Counted from the first letter of the stretch, positions 45,010 through 57,254 are shown. The stretch is DNA of 64,000 nt from Eucalyptus grandis (GCF_016545825.1 NC_052616.1:41027529-41091528), one strand, 5' to 3'. Notes: generated by a model not told the origin, from the sequence alone. Translations and numbers: made by a program.

Positions 45010-45919
45010 GGGAGGATTACAAAAAAAAAAAATCCTAAATTTATTACAATTATGTCAATTTAATTCTAAACTTTTTTTTTTTTTGCCAATACAATCTTAA
45101 ACTATTTGTATTTGTGCCAATTCAATCAATCCGGCCAATTTTGGTCGGTTGGTGAGAACTTTCCGACGAACGCTGACATAGGCAATTTTTTTATTTCGAA
45201 ATTTTTTATTTTTTATTTATTTTCTTTCTATTTTCTTTTTCCCTCCTTCCTTCTTCCTCTAGCTCATCACCACCAGCCATAGGCGAGGTCAACAAGGTTA
45301 GCCTCATCAACCAATGTCAAGGCTCACCATTGTCAACCACTAGCAAGACTCGGCCTTGCCCAACCATGGCAAGGGTCGACTTCGATAGTCCTTCGCTAAG
45401 CGAGGCCCCACTAGATCTAGCGAGGTTGACCTCGCTAAGGCTAGGTGAGGCCGAGCCTCCCTAGATTTGGTGGGACCTTGTCCAACCATTGTAAGGGTTG
45501 ACCTTGTCAGTTTATCACTAAGTAAGGCCATGCCAGTGGCCAGCAAGGGCAAGCCTCACCTAGCAATGGTGAGGCTGACCTCATCATGGCCAGCCTAGTA
45601 AGTCGCTCTCCCCGGTGGCCAACGGAGGCAAGTCTCACCATTGGCCCGCTGTGCCGGCCAAAGGAAGAAGGAACATAAAAAGAGGGGAAAAAGGAAAAAG
45701 AAAAGAAAAATGATAAATTAATAAAAAAATTCAAACAATAAACAAATTATTAAAAAATTGTCCACTTTAGCATCTCGCTAATCGGTCAAAATTGGCTGAA
45801 TGGATTGAATTGACACAAATGCAAAAGATTTAGAACTGAAGTAGCATAAAAGAAAAGTTTAAAACTAAATCAACACAATTACGATATTTAAAGACTTTTT
45901 TTGTAATTTTTCCCAATAA
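45010..45919. mobile_element. Fold-back element with ~170-bp inverted termini and GC-rich core
   Basis: Left terminus 45010-45190 and right terminus 45745-45919 are imperfect inverted repeats (for example caattcaatccattcagcc-type sequence in both). The core (45250-45660) is rich in gaggtcgacctcgc-type words with internal repetition and no coding frame. Same family as 29262-29549 and 53565-54000. Confidence 0.75.
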
Positions 45920-46128
45920 TTTGCCCCGAACTCATTGATCATGTCTTTAAGTGAATGTGAATACAATCAAATATTTTAACGGGTTTGGATTTGGATTCTC
46001 TTTTTATAATCTCCCCAAATTTAGGTATTAGATTTGATGTCATTTGGTGCTTGTACCTAGCGTACTCCTTTAGTTACGAACAAATTTTCTTCGCCTAATA
46101 AAAAAGCCTTTGCGCGAAAATCATGTTG

Positions 46129-46324
46129 TTTTTTTTATTTTTTTTGGTGACCCAGGGGGACCCCATAAGCCGACAACCTGGCGAGCAAACCTGGGAGCGA
46201 GGCGCAAGACCCACCACCATAGTACTCCAGGTAAGAATCCCTAACAACGCCTCTGGGATTCGAACTCCTCCCCTTCGTGAGGGGGAGAGAGCCCCAAGCC
46301 AGCCTCGCCGCTGTGGGTGGTGGT
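46129..46324 (-). mobile_element. tRNA-derived SINE, family 2, with target site duplication
   Basis: On - it has a B-box-like gagttcgaatccc (near 46258) and an A/T-rich tail at the + left end (46129-46143). It is flanked by a perfect 12-bp duplication, aaaatcatgttg, at 46117-46128 and 46325-46336. Body sequence differs from the SINE at 44760, so it is another family. It is GC-rich compared with its surroundings. Confidence 0.88.
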
Positions 46325-46336
46325 AAAATCATGTTG

Positions 46337-48472
46337 CTTTTTCTCCCTACTTTTAATGGTAAATTCCCCTTCCTTGGTCAACATTAGTTTGGAACAAAGC
46401 TCCGACACCAAGAGCAACCCCTGCATGCTTATGAACCATTCGACGATTGGATCGCATCACATGGAGTTCGCATCGGTCCACACAGTCCGAAGATTTAATT
46501 GAGCTCACGACTCGTGTACAGCGGAATGTTGTACTGAATTTTCAACGAGGATTTTAAACCGGCATCCCGTATTTGTGGGTATTTGATCTCGTCATATCAG
46601 AACTCTATATAAATTACACTTCCCTTCGACCACTAGACTTATGCACCACCTGAGCAATGGATTTTTGTGAGATCCGTACCGTCTTGTGCTCTTCACCCGC
46701 TTTTTTTTTTATTATCAAGGAAGACAAATCATTTTCCATCATGGAAGGCTTCTTTCAAGTTGTCATCGACTCATCATCGCACGTTCCCTCTTGCTTACGT
46801 TCTTCTAGTCTAGGAAGCTACCATCAATCAATATCGACTTGTACCAATTGCTTTTGCCAAAATCTTCCCTGTCTACGAAGCATGACCCTACTGAGATTCA
46901 GGGGCAATTTATTTTAGATTTCCTTCTACTTGAAGCTTATTGCATAGGGTCGTTGCGAGACTTGTAGATCTCCATCGTTTTCGTAAGACCTAAGGTTAGA
47001 CAGATTGTGCCAATCATTCCGTCTGAGTGGTAAATGACCTATTTTAAAACTCCATGCATGCATGCACTCTTGGCTTTTCCTCCAATATGCTTAAGGGACA
47101 TGTTCATCCATATAATTGAGTGGCGAGATTAATCATGATGCACAGTATCGTTCGGTGGCGAAAGCTTTTGATATAAGGAATTGATCGAGTGATTGATTTG
47201 GATGCAATAGATCATGTATTTAAATCATAACGTTTTCTATTCAAATAAACCTTGAGGTCACAGTTTCCACCTAGTGAATGGAGCCTCCCTTAGGGCACAT
47301 GGATTGGGCGATTTAGGTACACTAGTAAGGAATTTGCCAAATCAAATGGTTTAGATATCCAATATTAATACTTAAAAAAAAAGAAAAAAAAAAGAGGTGG
47401 CTTCATAAAGGTATATCATGGGTACATAGAGTCCTAGTATATATGAGTATATAAAGGGTGCATTTGGTTATCCCCAAAGACTTTTAAATCAAAGTTAGCA
47501 TTTTCAAATTCTTTTAACCCAATGCATAATTCAGCAAGCATTGGCTTTAGCATTTTCAAAATGCTGCTTTTCAGGATTAATGAATTCTTTTTCTTCTAAC
47601 TTTGCTCTCACTAATATTTTAATATTCCACGTTTGCCCTCACATTCATTGTTCATCCTCTCCCTATCTTAAACTGACCTTCTAAATCCAGATCTCGATTG
47701 CTGGTTTGACACTCTCTTGGCCTCTTTGGTGGTTGAATCCTCTTCAACGATTAATTTCCATCCATCAGGTTTGCCTTCACTCCATTTTCTAATTCAGTCC
47801 TTCCATTTTTTTCACTTTCACTTTTTTAACGTAAAAGTTACTTTGTAAAAAATACACCGAAGTAACTTTTACGTTAAAAATACACCGAAAGCCACTCAAC
47901 CAAATGGTTTTGTGTTTTGAACAAGTACAGCTTGAGACCGACCAAAAAAAAAAAAAAAAAATACAGCTTGAGTAAATAATCTTTAAAGCTCTCCCCAATG
48001 CACCATAAGATTTCCAGCCGCTTCTATGCATCTGAATTTATGTCACAACGGGATCTCAACACTTTCTTATTCTTTATTATAGAGAACAATAGCATTTATA
48101 ATCAATTAGTGACACGTGTCATCATATTCTATATATGTTACAGATTCAAGGATGAAGAGGGTTTCAATCAATAGAGTGAACTGATCCCGCTTAAATTTTT
48201 ACTTTCCTAAATAAAATTTTAAAATTTAGGGTAAATATCACTAATGATCTCTAATTTTTTTCTTGAAAATAAAAATTATTCCTCTAGTCATTTTGTTTAA
48301 ATGCATCGTCAATCGACTTTTTAAAAAGCTTCACCAATCATCTTTAAATCAGTCTAATAAAGGAATTTGTTGACATTAATGTCATTCAATATCATTTGAC
48401 GTGGATTTTTTTCTTTCTTTTTTAAATTTTCTCTCTTGCTCCCCAAAGAGAAAATATTCAGTGGTTCATGCA
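46337..48472. other. Intergenic DNA, nothing recognised except a hairpin
   Basis: About 2.1 kb with no gene I can support. A perfect inverted repeat lies at 47823-47880 (listed separately). Confidence 0.45.
47823..47880. repeat. Perfect 21-bp inverted repeat, 16-nt loop
   Basis: Arms 47823-47843 and 47860-47880 are exact reverse complements (core aacgtaaaagttac). An aaaatacaccgaa word is also directly repeated at about 47850 and 47877. This could be a small MITE or a hairpin formed by template switching. Confidence 0.85.
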
Positions 48473-48497
48473 CGCCACGTCATCCGCTGACGTGGCG
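48473..48497. promoter_or_regulatory. Palindromic pair of bZIP-type sites
   Basis: cgccacgtca (48473-48482) and tgacgtggcg (48488-48497) are perfect reverse complements with a 5-bp spacer. Each is a hybrid C-box/G-box, a class bound by plant bZIP factors. No gene is recognised directly downstream, so a role is uncertain. Confidence 0.45.
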
Positions 48498-48589
48498 CGC
48501 ACTCTCAGACTGCAAAATTCCTCCTCCTTCAAACTCCACCAGATCTACAGCCCATAAAATAAACCATGCCAAAATCAAAAGCTCAAGCA

Positions 48590-49005
48590 GCCAAGGTCAC
48601 GAGCTCCAAGCTATATCGTACAAAGCTTAAGTGATCATGGTGGACGCGAGCTTGAAGCTCAAGCATATCGGAGCTTGGAGCTTGGAGCTTGAGCTCGGTC
48701 GTCTATGGCCATGAGCTTAAAGCTTAAGCGTCCACTATGACCACACGCTTATAGGTCAAGCTCGAGTGACCATGGCAAGCTCGAAATTCAAGCTTTCATG
48801 TGTTGGAATGCATATGTGACTTATGTTAGAAAGACCCCACGTCGAAAAAGCAACGTGATTTGAAGTAAGAATCGGATTTTTGTTACTTGCTCTTGACACC
48901 ATGACGGTCGTGAGCTTAGAGGTCAAGCTTGAGCAATCATGGCAGCTGTGAGCTTGAAGCCCAAGCATCCATTGCTGTGAGCTTAGAGCTCAAGGTCAAG
49001 CACAG
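48590..49005. repeat. Degenerate minisatellite built on gagctt/aagctc words
   Basis: Repeated units of about 40-45 bp follow the pattern (gt)gagcttgaagctcaagc..(t)ccat(gg), with many changes. An unrelated ~115-bp stretch interrupts the array at about 48785-48900. The units are partly self-complementary (gagcttgaagctc). Confidence 0.65.
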
Positions 49006-50500
49006 CCGACGACGAGTTGGTGAGATCGGCATGGCAGTTGGTGGCGGACGGCGCTCGCAGTAAAAGGGGTGTGGGCGGCCGAGCTTAGAGTCAGATTGAT
49101 TGGGTAGGGTTTGGGGTGGCGCGGGCGGTTGGGTGGGGGAATTAGAAAATCGGATGAGGGCATTAAATTGCAAAGGAAGTGGCAATTTTGTAAAATCCAG
49201 GTAAGTCGTGGGGGTAAAAAGGCCTGCATGTTTCTTTGTATTTTCGACTATCATTGTGAAAGTATCATTAGCTTAAAGAATAAACCTAAAGCAGCTTAAC
49301 TTTGTGACTTCTTCTTTGGGGTCTCTTTCTCAAATAAGGAAACAAAAAAGTACCATTGCATCAGAGAGCGAAACCAAAATTTGCCCCCATTAACTCCAAA
49401 GACAATTTCTTGGGTTGAACCCACGATGTTTTCCTCTCTTTGCCCTCCTTGCAAGTTCCAAGTCAACTTCTTCGACAATCATTTCTCCAATTCTCATGCA
49501 TGGAGACTTTGGAATAGTTTTACGTGCCCGTGGTCCTCGGAATTCGCTTTTTTAAATAAAAAAAAAAAAAAGTGGTCGACAAGTTTCTCGACGAAGCTTG
49601 ATGATTATTTCCTGCACTTGCCAGCCACGCATGATTGGAGCTTCTCGAGTAGTTTACATATGCATGGTCTGTCGTGCTTCTATTAACTAATTGCCATCAC
49701 TTTTCTGTACAGACATTCTTATTTATTACACGCTTGTAATGTCCACCTCATGCACTCTCGGCCCCCAGGCAAAACTTATCACGTAGTAATGGAAGTGGAC
49801 ACGAGGTGCTAAAGTGCAGTCACTTTCGTGCATATTTTTCCCGTTGATAGAGGACCATTTTGAAAGAAAATAATTTTCCACATAAAAGAAAATCCACAGA
49901 AAAAACACACACGTCTCTCTTTCTGTGACGAGCACCGTGGACATCGATGCCTCCCCAACTTCATCGCCTGTCGTGTTTCACACCTGAAAATGGCCTTTAA
50001 CAAGAGGGAGGGAGGGGCAGTGGCGCACCGATCTGGGCGAGACGAGGACAATGGCGACGTTATGGTCCTAGCGGAATGGTAGAAAATGAACGAGGAGTGG
50101 AGATAGAGGAGGTATGGATTAGGGTTTAGGTCTCTTTTTTTTTAATACGATATGGCAAATTTTTAAAGTAAGGCCTATGTAAAGATAAAGAGGGCCATCT
50201 AACTATTTGGCCTCTTGAAAATCGAATTAAAACTCAATTAGTTAACATAATAAAAGGATCGCGTAACACAAATTTCCAATAGTTAATCAGCTTTTCAAGC
50301 ATGATAGGACCAAAATTTTATGTAATCAATGATAATACCACTTTCATGGTTGTCTTCTTGTCTGACCCATGATGTGAAAAAAAAATTAAAGAAAAAAAAA
50401 CCTACTAAGTGACACTCATGACATAACTCATAATGATGCGGTCTAGAGTGGTAGACCGCACCTTGAACATTAAGCATGTAATAAAGAAATTCAATCAAAT
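49006..50500. other. Intergenic DNA, nothing recognised
   Basis: Mixed composition. Open frames here are short, not flanked by splice signals and resemble no known protein. Confidence 0.45.
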
Positions 50501-52879
50501 TTAGTAGCTCGAGGCCGATGATAAAGGAAAAATTATTATTAAATTTGTTTATTTGATTTACATTTTTTAAGCGAAGTGGGTCCCACTCCCACTTATTGAT
50601 TTCTCTTTAATCTGTAGTTTCTTTGAATTTGACGTGTAGATGAGACAGACAGAGGTTAGGTGAGGTGCCTATCAGCTGCCTTCCTCGAGAGCCTAGCTAG
50701 GGATCGAATTCGGGAAGGGCCAAAAGAAAATTAATAAGAAAGGTTTCATAATTTTCAAGATGATGATTCTAAGATTATCAGACCCAACTAATTTATATAT
50801 TGCAAGTTTATGGGGGGAAGAAAATAGATTTTCTCGAGTCTAATTGCTCTTTGAAAAGTACATATTTCAGTCCAGTTCAGCTGCATCATGGAGGATATAA
50901 TTGCTTGTTATGTATACAAACGAGCCTTTTGTTGAATTCGAATTGCACGTCCTTGGACACTTTATATAAAAAAAGGGAAAGAGTCTTGCGACGTCAATTC
51001 ATAAAAGTTCTGAAGTCAGAGAAACCAACTCATTAGTGATGAAGACAAAGACTTAGCGATAAGACGTGGTGCGCTTTTTTCATGAAGCAAAGATCATGCA
51101 GATTATTGGCCACTACACGATAAGAATATCATTTTCATATATGGGTAAAAAGCTCATCTTATCTAATTGGCTAGGTGCAGCATATATATTTCAAAGCCAA
51201 CTCATCATCGATACGGACTCCACTTGAAACAAATTTTAGAAATATGAAATGAAAGTTGAATTTTTGAAATATTCAACGATGTGAGTTTTGAGCCCTCTCA
51301 CTTGCATGTCAAATCCACGATAGTGGATGCCAAACAAACATACGAGCATCCTTCTAACTTTTATGGAATTTCGCCTTTATGGCCACCACTACTTCATTTA
51401 AGGAAGGGATTACCCTCCTCATTCGTTAATTGGACCAACATCATCTATAAAACTAGAATAGCATGGTTGCCTAATAGACGATCATTGGCAGTCAAATCAT
51501 CAGTTTGCATCGTTGAATACATGCAAGAAGTCTCTTAGGATTTCATCAATCCTCTAATCTTGTTATATCAATAGCAGAAAATTTAGCACTTCCACTATGA
51601 GTGGTGAAGTAGGGCGTTGACACACCTATCTAGTCACGTGCTTTCTTCAATATCTTTTATGTTGAATTTCACCTCGTTCTACGTCCTGGTGGAATTTTTC
51701 AGCGTGCCTTCCCAGCATCATGTACATAACCTCCAATCTTAGTGACTTAGTGGGGTGAATTTTATGTATTTAATGTTTGCTATATGGCCAGACAACCATG
51801 TAATAATTGCATATTAGGGATTTCAATTATATTTTATTTAATGGCAAAGATGTATTGATTCATTATCTTAATTATATGGATAATTCTATAAGATTAGTTG
51901 TGTCTAAACCTATTTTTAAGATGTTAAAAATTTAAATGAGAAGTTTACAATTAAACTAAGTTTTTAAAATAGTTCTTGATTGATAAACCATTGAAAGAAT
52001 TTTGATGGTCCCATTAAGATTAGCATGTTCTCAAGTTTCACCATTGAGTATTAAATACCCACGGGGATAATAAGTCATAAGTCATTAGGTATTGTGATAC
52101 ATAAGTTAGAATATGGGTGCTTGTCTTAGACAAGTATGCAGACAACAATTAGCAATATCGAAGCTTTTGGCGGGGTCAATGACTGATTCTTCAGGCTTTA
52201 GTTTTGCGTCAAATTCCTAAACCTGAGGCATGATGTTGACTTTTATGTTAGATGGCTATGGTTCATAAGTGCAAATATTTACGCATCGTCGAACTGTCAC
52301 TATACCTAATGGTCATAGTTTTTACATCTAAGAAGGCACACACGTGCACAATATGGAATCTATCTCTTTATTATATACAAGATACAATAATGATGACCAA
52401 TGCGATCTAATTATGACATAATATTGAAATCCTCGACCAAGGCTATAACCGAAAATGAATAGTTTATATATCGTTGAAATACATGTCAATCAAGCTTATT
52501 CATATGATCGAATTGGTGGCTTAACTAATAATTCCATGGCCTTTGTTCAATTGAGATATAGTAAGATAAAAAAAAATAAAAATTGAATTACATCATAGCC
52601 GAAACTAACAATTTTATTATGTTCTTAAAAATTCACACTATCTAGATAGCCGTGACATATTGAAAAATGTTGCTCATGAATCATAGGACATGGAGATTGA
52701 TCGAGACAATCAATTCTCTTTATTATATTAATGTGTTAGTTCAAATCCTAACGCCAACTCAATGATAAACTTAGGGATGTCACACACCATAATAGATTCA
52801 AAAAGATCTTTGAACGAGAGAGACAATATTACAAATGTGTTTGCAATTGCGGCAATCAAATATAGTTGAGCTGAAGATT
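50501..52879. other. Intergenic DNA, nothing recognised
   Basis: About 2.4 kb of AT-rich sequence. A + frame at 51281-51538 is open but I cannot assign it to any family. Confidence 0.4.
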
Positions 52880-53217
52880 GATGTTTTAAAACGGGCTCGG
52901 AATCAGAAAACCAAAGTAAAGATCTTAAACGAGTTAAGAATCAATAACCTAACTAATGATCCGAAATAGTTTCAAATTCAAAGGGTAGATTGATGTTATG
53001 AAACAAATTTGAAATCAATGGCCAGTTTAATGTTTTGAAATGGTTTTAGAATCAACAACCAAATTAATGTTCTGAAGCAGTTTCAAACTTAACAGTTGAA
53101 TTAAATTTGTATAATAGTTATAGAATTAATGTCTAGATTAATGTTCAATAACAGTTATAGAATTAATGGCCAAATTAACGCTCTTACACGGTTTCAGAGT
53201 TAATGGCCGAACTGATT
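52880..53217. repeat. Minisatellite, ~37-bp period, about nine units
   Basis: The consensus is close to gttctgaaa.agtttcaga followed by atcaatggccaaattaat. Units are 36-38 bp and diverge by roughly a quarter to a third. The last units contain agttatagaattaatg twice. Non-coding. Confidence 0.75.
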
Positions 53218-53564
53218 TAAATAAGTTGGATATGAGATTGATAATGAGAGACAAAAGAGAGATGATTGACATCAATAAAACAAGACACGCATAAGAACAA
53301 CTATTAGCACAATTGAAGTGGTGAACCATCTCAAATTTCTCTCTAGTGTTCAACACATGATTGGTGATGTGTCTAAACTAGAGGTCTGGCATTTGTAGGG
53401 TTGAAAATAAAGAATATCAAAGCCTAAATACTTTAGACATGCTATGAGGAGATCGGTTGTTTGTGGTTTAGATCTAAAGAACGTCAGGACCAAATTATTA
53501 TGGGCATAGCACAAAGGTAATGCGATTAGCCCTCCTTTTTCATTTCCACATGCTTCTTATTAAG

Positions 53565-54000
53565 GGAAAAGTGTTAAAAAAAGTTCTAAATCTTTCGCAT
53601 TTGAGCCAATTTAGTCCTAAACATTTTTACTTAATGCCAATTCAAACATTTCTGGCTAATTTTGGCCAAATTTTGCTGATTGGGCGTTTATCGGCTAACG
53701 TGGCACAATCAACATTGACGTTGACAACTTTTAATAATACTTCAAAATTATTTATTATTTTTTCTTTTTTTCCTTCTCCTCCTCATTTTTCTAGCCGATC
53801 ATCGAACCTCAGTGACTCGACTAAAGGCGATGACTAGCAAGATCAAGGTCGAACTCACCGGTGGCTAGTGAGGTCGAGGTGAGCCTCGCTAGCCCGTTGC
53901 CTCTAGCTAGTCATTGAGGTTTGGCGACTGGCTGGAGGAAGGAAGAGAAGGAAAAAAGAAAAGGAAAAAGAGAAAGACAATTCAAAAAATTAAAATATTT
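53565..54000. mobile_element. Truncated fold-back element (same family as 45010)
   Basis: The left terminus (gagccaatttagtcctaaac, ttggccaaattttgctgatt) matches the terminus of 45010-45919, and the core has the same gaggtcgaggtgagcctcgc style. The right terminus is missing or too worn to see. Confidence 0.6.
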
Positions 54001-54204
54001 ACCCTAAAATGTGATTTAAAATATTTACTCGCACCATTGTCATAGTTGTTATCCATTATGATAAAATGTGATTTAATCATTGTAAGTAGAAAAGTAATAA
54101 ATAAAATTGACAAACGATGAAGCAAGCGCGTTTGGAAAGTGATATGTGTATGAAATTGAAGGAAGTGAAAAATGGGAGGAATAAGATCAATTTATGAGAA
54201 AAGA

Positions 54205-54520
54205 TGACACAAATGGTTCTTGAACCTTGACCCAATGCACAATGTAGTCTTTGAATTTTTAATTTGTTCAATATGACCCTAGAACTTTCAATGTATGTTC
54301 AATTTAGTCTCTGGACTACATGAAAATATTCGACATTGTCCGTGAACTTGAATTAATGAAAGGGCAATAGTAAAACATTCTCATATGGTTTAAGGACTAT
54401 ATTAAACATGTACCAAAAGTCCAAAGATCACATTGAATAAATTAAAAGTTCTGCAATTACATTATGCAATGAGCTGTAATTAAGAGAGCACATTCAACGA
54501 ATCAAAAGTTCATGGATGTT
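54205..54520. mobile_element. MITE with long inverted repeats
   Basis: The left half (tttgaatttttaatttgttcaatatgaccc) is complementary to the right half (cacattgaataaattaaaagttctgc), nearly to the middle. Non-coding. Confidence 0.6.
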
Positions 54521-55113
54521 CGTAAAATTCTAAATGCTAAGGAATGTATCGAATGAGTAATATAATGATAAGAAAGAATCTCATCCCATAGAGATTGATG
54601 ATTACTAAACCAATTAAATATTAAAAATAGACTAATTCTAAAATTTATCTAACAAGTCAAAATAAAATCGAGAATAAATTAAAATTGACAATCTTAGAAG
54701 TAAACTTTTGGAACTAAATGCAGTTGATCAATCAAACAAATATGTTAGAGCATCTGATTTCACCATCACCACAAGATATGAATTTCAAGTCATTATGCAA
54801 ACAAGAACGATATCAAACATGTGGTAGCAGAGTTTTCTACTCTATTTATTATTCTATTTCTAGGTATAGCAAACCTACTCGGTTAATCAATCAACCATAT
54901 CTTTATATGAATTTAAATAAACATAAGTGCATTAAAATTTATGAACATTCCCAGTTTATGGTGAATCTTTTGAACCACATTATTGCACACGGTATACCTC
55001 TATCCACATTTAAGAATTAATTACACATTATTACTTCTCAATCTAAAAAATGCATATCATATCATTCAAATAATGGCTGGTCACTTAAAAGAATTAAGCA
55101 CGATAATATATAA
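54521..55113. other. AT-rich spacer
   Basis: A 100-codon open frame at 54718-55020 has no recognisable family and no splice context. Otherwise nothing. Confidence 0.4.
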
Positions 55114-55347
55114 CTCACATGAATAAAATCACTTGCAAAACATAAAAAGCCTAAAATTCTATTCATCATGGTTAGGCTATATCATAGCCCTAATAAAAGA
55201 AAATTAGAACATAATAGAAGAAGAAAATAGCTCACATGAATAAAATCACTTGCAAAACATAAAAAGCCTAAAATTCTATTCATCATGGTTAGGCTACATC
55301 GAAGCCCTAACAAAAGAAAGTTAGAACATAATCGAAGAAAAATGAAA
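55114..55347. repeat. Two-copy 117-bp tandem repeat
   Basis: Copies at 55114-55230 and 55231-55347 both start ctcacatgaataaaatcact. They are identical over the first ~85 bp and differ at a few sites in the rest. Confidence 0.9.
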
Positions 55348-56943
55348 ATATAAATTAAATCCAACATCTTAAATCAAAGAACAAGAATTATGTTACAATT
55401 TTTTGTCTTCTTTTCAAAATACTTAAAAAACTCTCAGAACAATAGAAAATGATCTAAAAATAAAAACCTAACTATCCTCCTAAGCTTTCAATGTTATCCA
55501 ATTTATAAGATAAATCCAAGGCTCCAAACACAAGACAATGCTTTATTTTGCATAAATTTAGGGAATACATTGCAAAATTCTTGATTTGGCATCCACTTTC
55601 TAACACTTCCATGGGTGACATATTCCTTTCCTTATTTTTGCCATTTTTTTCTTTATTTTCTCCATATCTCATTATGCTGCATTAAAAAGAAAATTTTGAG
55701 TAAATAGAAGGAAATCCAAATCTTTTCTCACAAATATTGCATTATTTGTTACCTAAAATAGGAAAAATAACTCCACTATTATAGAGTTATTAATAAACCA
55801 CATTGTCTATTGAATCAAAGTTTATGAACCATTTGTATCGTTATTCCAATTTATAAAGACAAAAGAAAAATGTTTTTATGGCCTCACCTACCGATCGTTA
55901 CAACCTCAAAGGTGATTATTTGTCATCTAATCAAGTGACTCAACCATTGGGAGTTGTCGACCAACCTTTTCACCGATTGAAATGCTGTTGAAATTTCAGG
56001 TCTTGGCGACTTAGGCCCAACTAGATAATGGTTGGGCATAAGCCAACAAGTTGGAGTCCATGGGCTTGATCCCACCCATTGATGGCCCTGCTTAATATAA
56101 GCCTAGGTCGGGCTGGGCCGTGCTCGAGGCAGCATAACCCGTTAATCTACCCTTAGGACAATGTCTAATCCAAAAAAAAAAAAAAATCAAATCCTCAAAT
56201 GTTAAGCCAATTCCATTTTGGGAGGGGAAAGCTAGTGCTCTAAAAAGGGCTCCATTAATTGAATTAAACTTGCTTCTCAATTCTCCATATGTGGTTTTGC
56301 ATACAAGATACTTCTATGTAGTTACTTTAAAAAGTGAACATGAAAAATTACATAGAGCCAATTCAAAACTTCATCCAAATCCTATGCACACCCCCTCTCC
56401 TTGAACTTCTCTCTCTTACTCTCCTATGCACCACCCCCTTCGGCATGCGAAAAATTAATAATAATTCGAGTACCTCTCTAGCATAGACCTCAACATTGAA
56501 GAGTAACGACGACAAGTGATTGAGTTTAGTTTTTCCTTATATAAAATTATTGACTCTAAAGATATAGTAATATGGAGAAAACAAAATTGTTTCAAGCACA
56601 GACAAAACCACAAGACCCCTTGTTTCAAAGATAGAAGGACGAGTTATTCACATTTCATTTGATGGTCAGCGGTGAATTGAAAGTTAAGTAGTGGTAATTC
56701 AAAAGATTCCCTGAGGAAAAATGGGGATGTCTCCTACATTACCCGTATTATGTGAAAGTATCAACGTAATTTTATAGAGTCATTAAGTCTAAATGCTAAA
56801 TAAAGAACATAAGCTAGATGATGAAAGGGGAAGACCTAGAATGTAGAAGATCATAACGTGAGTGATTAAGCAAATTTAGATTCCTATATATTCACTTGTG
56901 GAGTACCTCATTATACAATATATAAGATCCATCTATATAGATA
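55348..56943. other. AT-rich intergenic DNA, nothing recognised
   Basis: 1.6 kb without a supported gene. Short C-rich stretches near 56385-56445 do not extend. Confidence 0.45.
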
Positions 56944-57074
56944 TTGTTAGAATATTTAAATAATAAACCACGCCTTCATCTAACAGCTTAACCTTTTAGA
57001 ACAGTTGGCAGTGGTCCCACAAAATCTCACATAGTATCAGAGCTATGAGGTCTTGAGTTCGAACGACTTATCCG
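56944..57074 (+). mobile_element. LTR fragment with primer binding site (TRIM-like)
   Basis: tgttagaatatttaaataat begins at 56944, and a short LTR-like stretch ends near 57031. It is followed by tagtatcagagc (57032-57043), an initiator-tRNA primer site with one change. The + orientation is opposite to the copia element beside it, so this is a separate, broken element. Confidence 0.55.
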
Positions 57075-57086
57075 AAAAGAGAGTAA

Positions 57087-57254
57087 TGCGGAAATTGATA
57101 AAGAAGGAAAAGGAGAACGTGTAAAACAGAAATGATGAGAACGTGAAAACTGATTAGGGTTTTCCACGTCTCACACATTCATTATTAAATAATACTTAAT
57201 GACTATAATAACCCTATCATCGTTAATGACCATAATAACCCTCACACTGTAACA
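57087..57254 (-). repeat. 3' LTR of copia element 2
   Basis: On -, a polypurine tract (gagggggaa) is followed by a TGTTACAG start at 57254. A CA end at about 57087 gives a ~168-bp LTR. A short internal repeat (ataataacccta / ataataaccctc on +) is present. The matching 5' LTR is absent. Confidence 0.6.

Noticed and set aside
52880..53217. CRISPR-like array
   Set aside because: Units are adjacent and degenerate, with no unique spacers, in a plant nuclear context. It is a minisatellite.
57032..57060. tRNA-like words (agtatcagagc ... gagttcgaac)
   Set aside because: The first is a retrotransposon primer binding site. There is no cloverleaf around it, so no tRNA gene.
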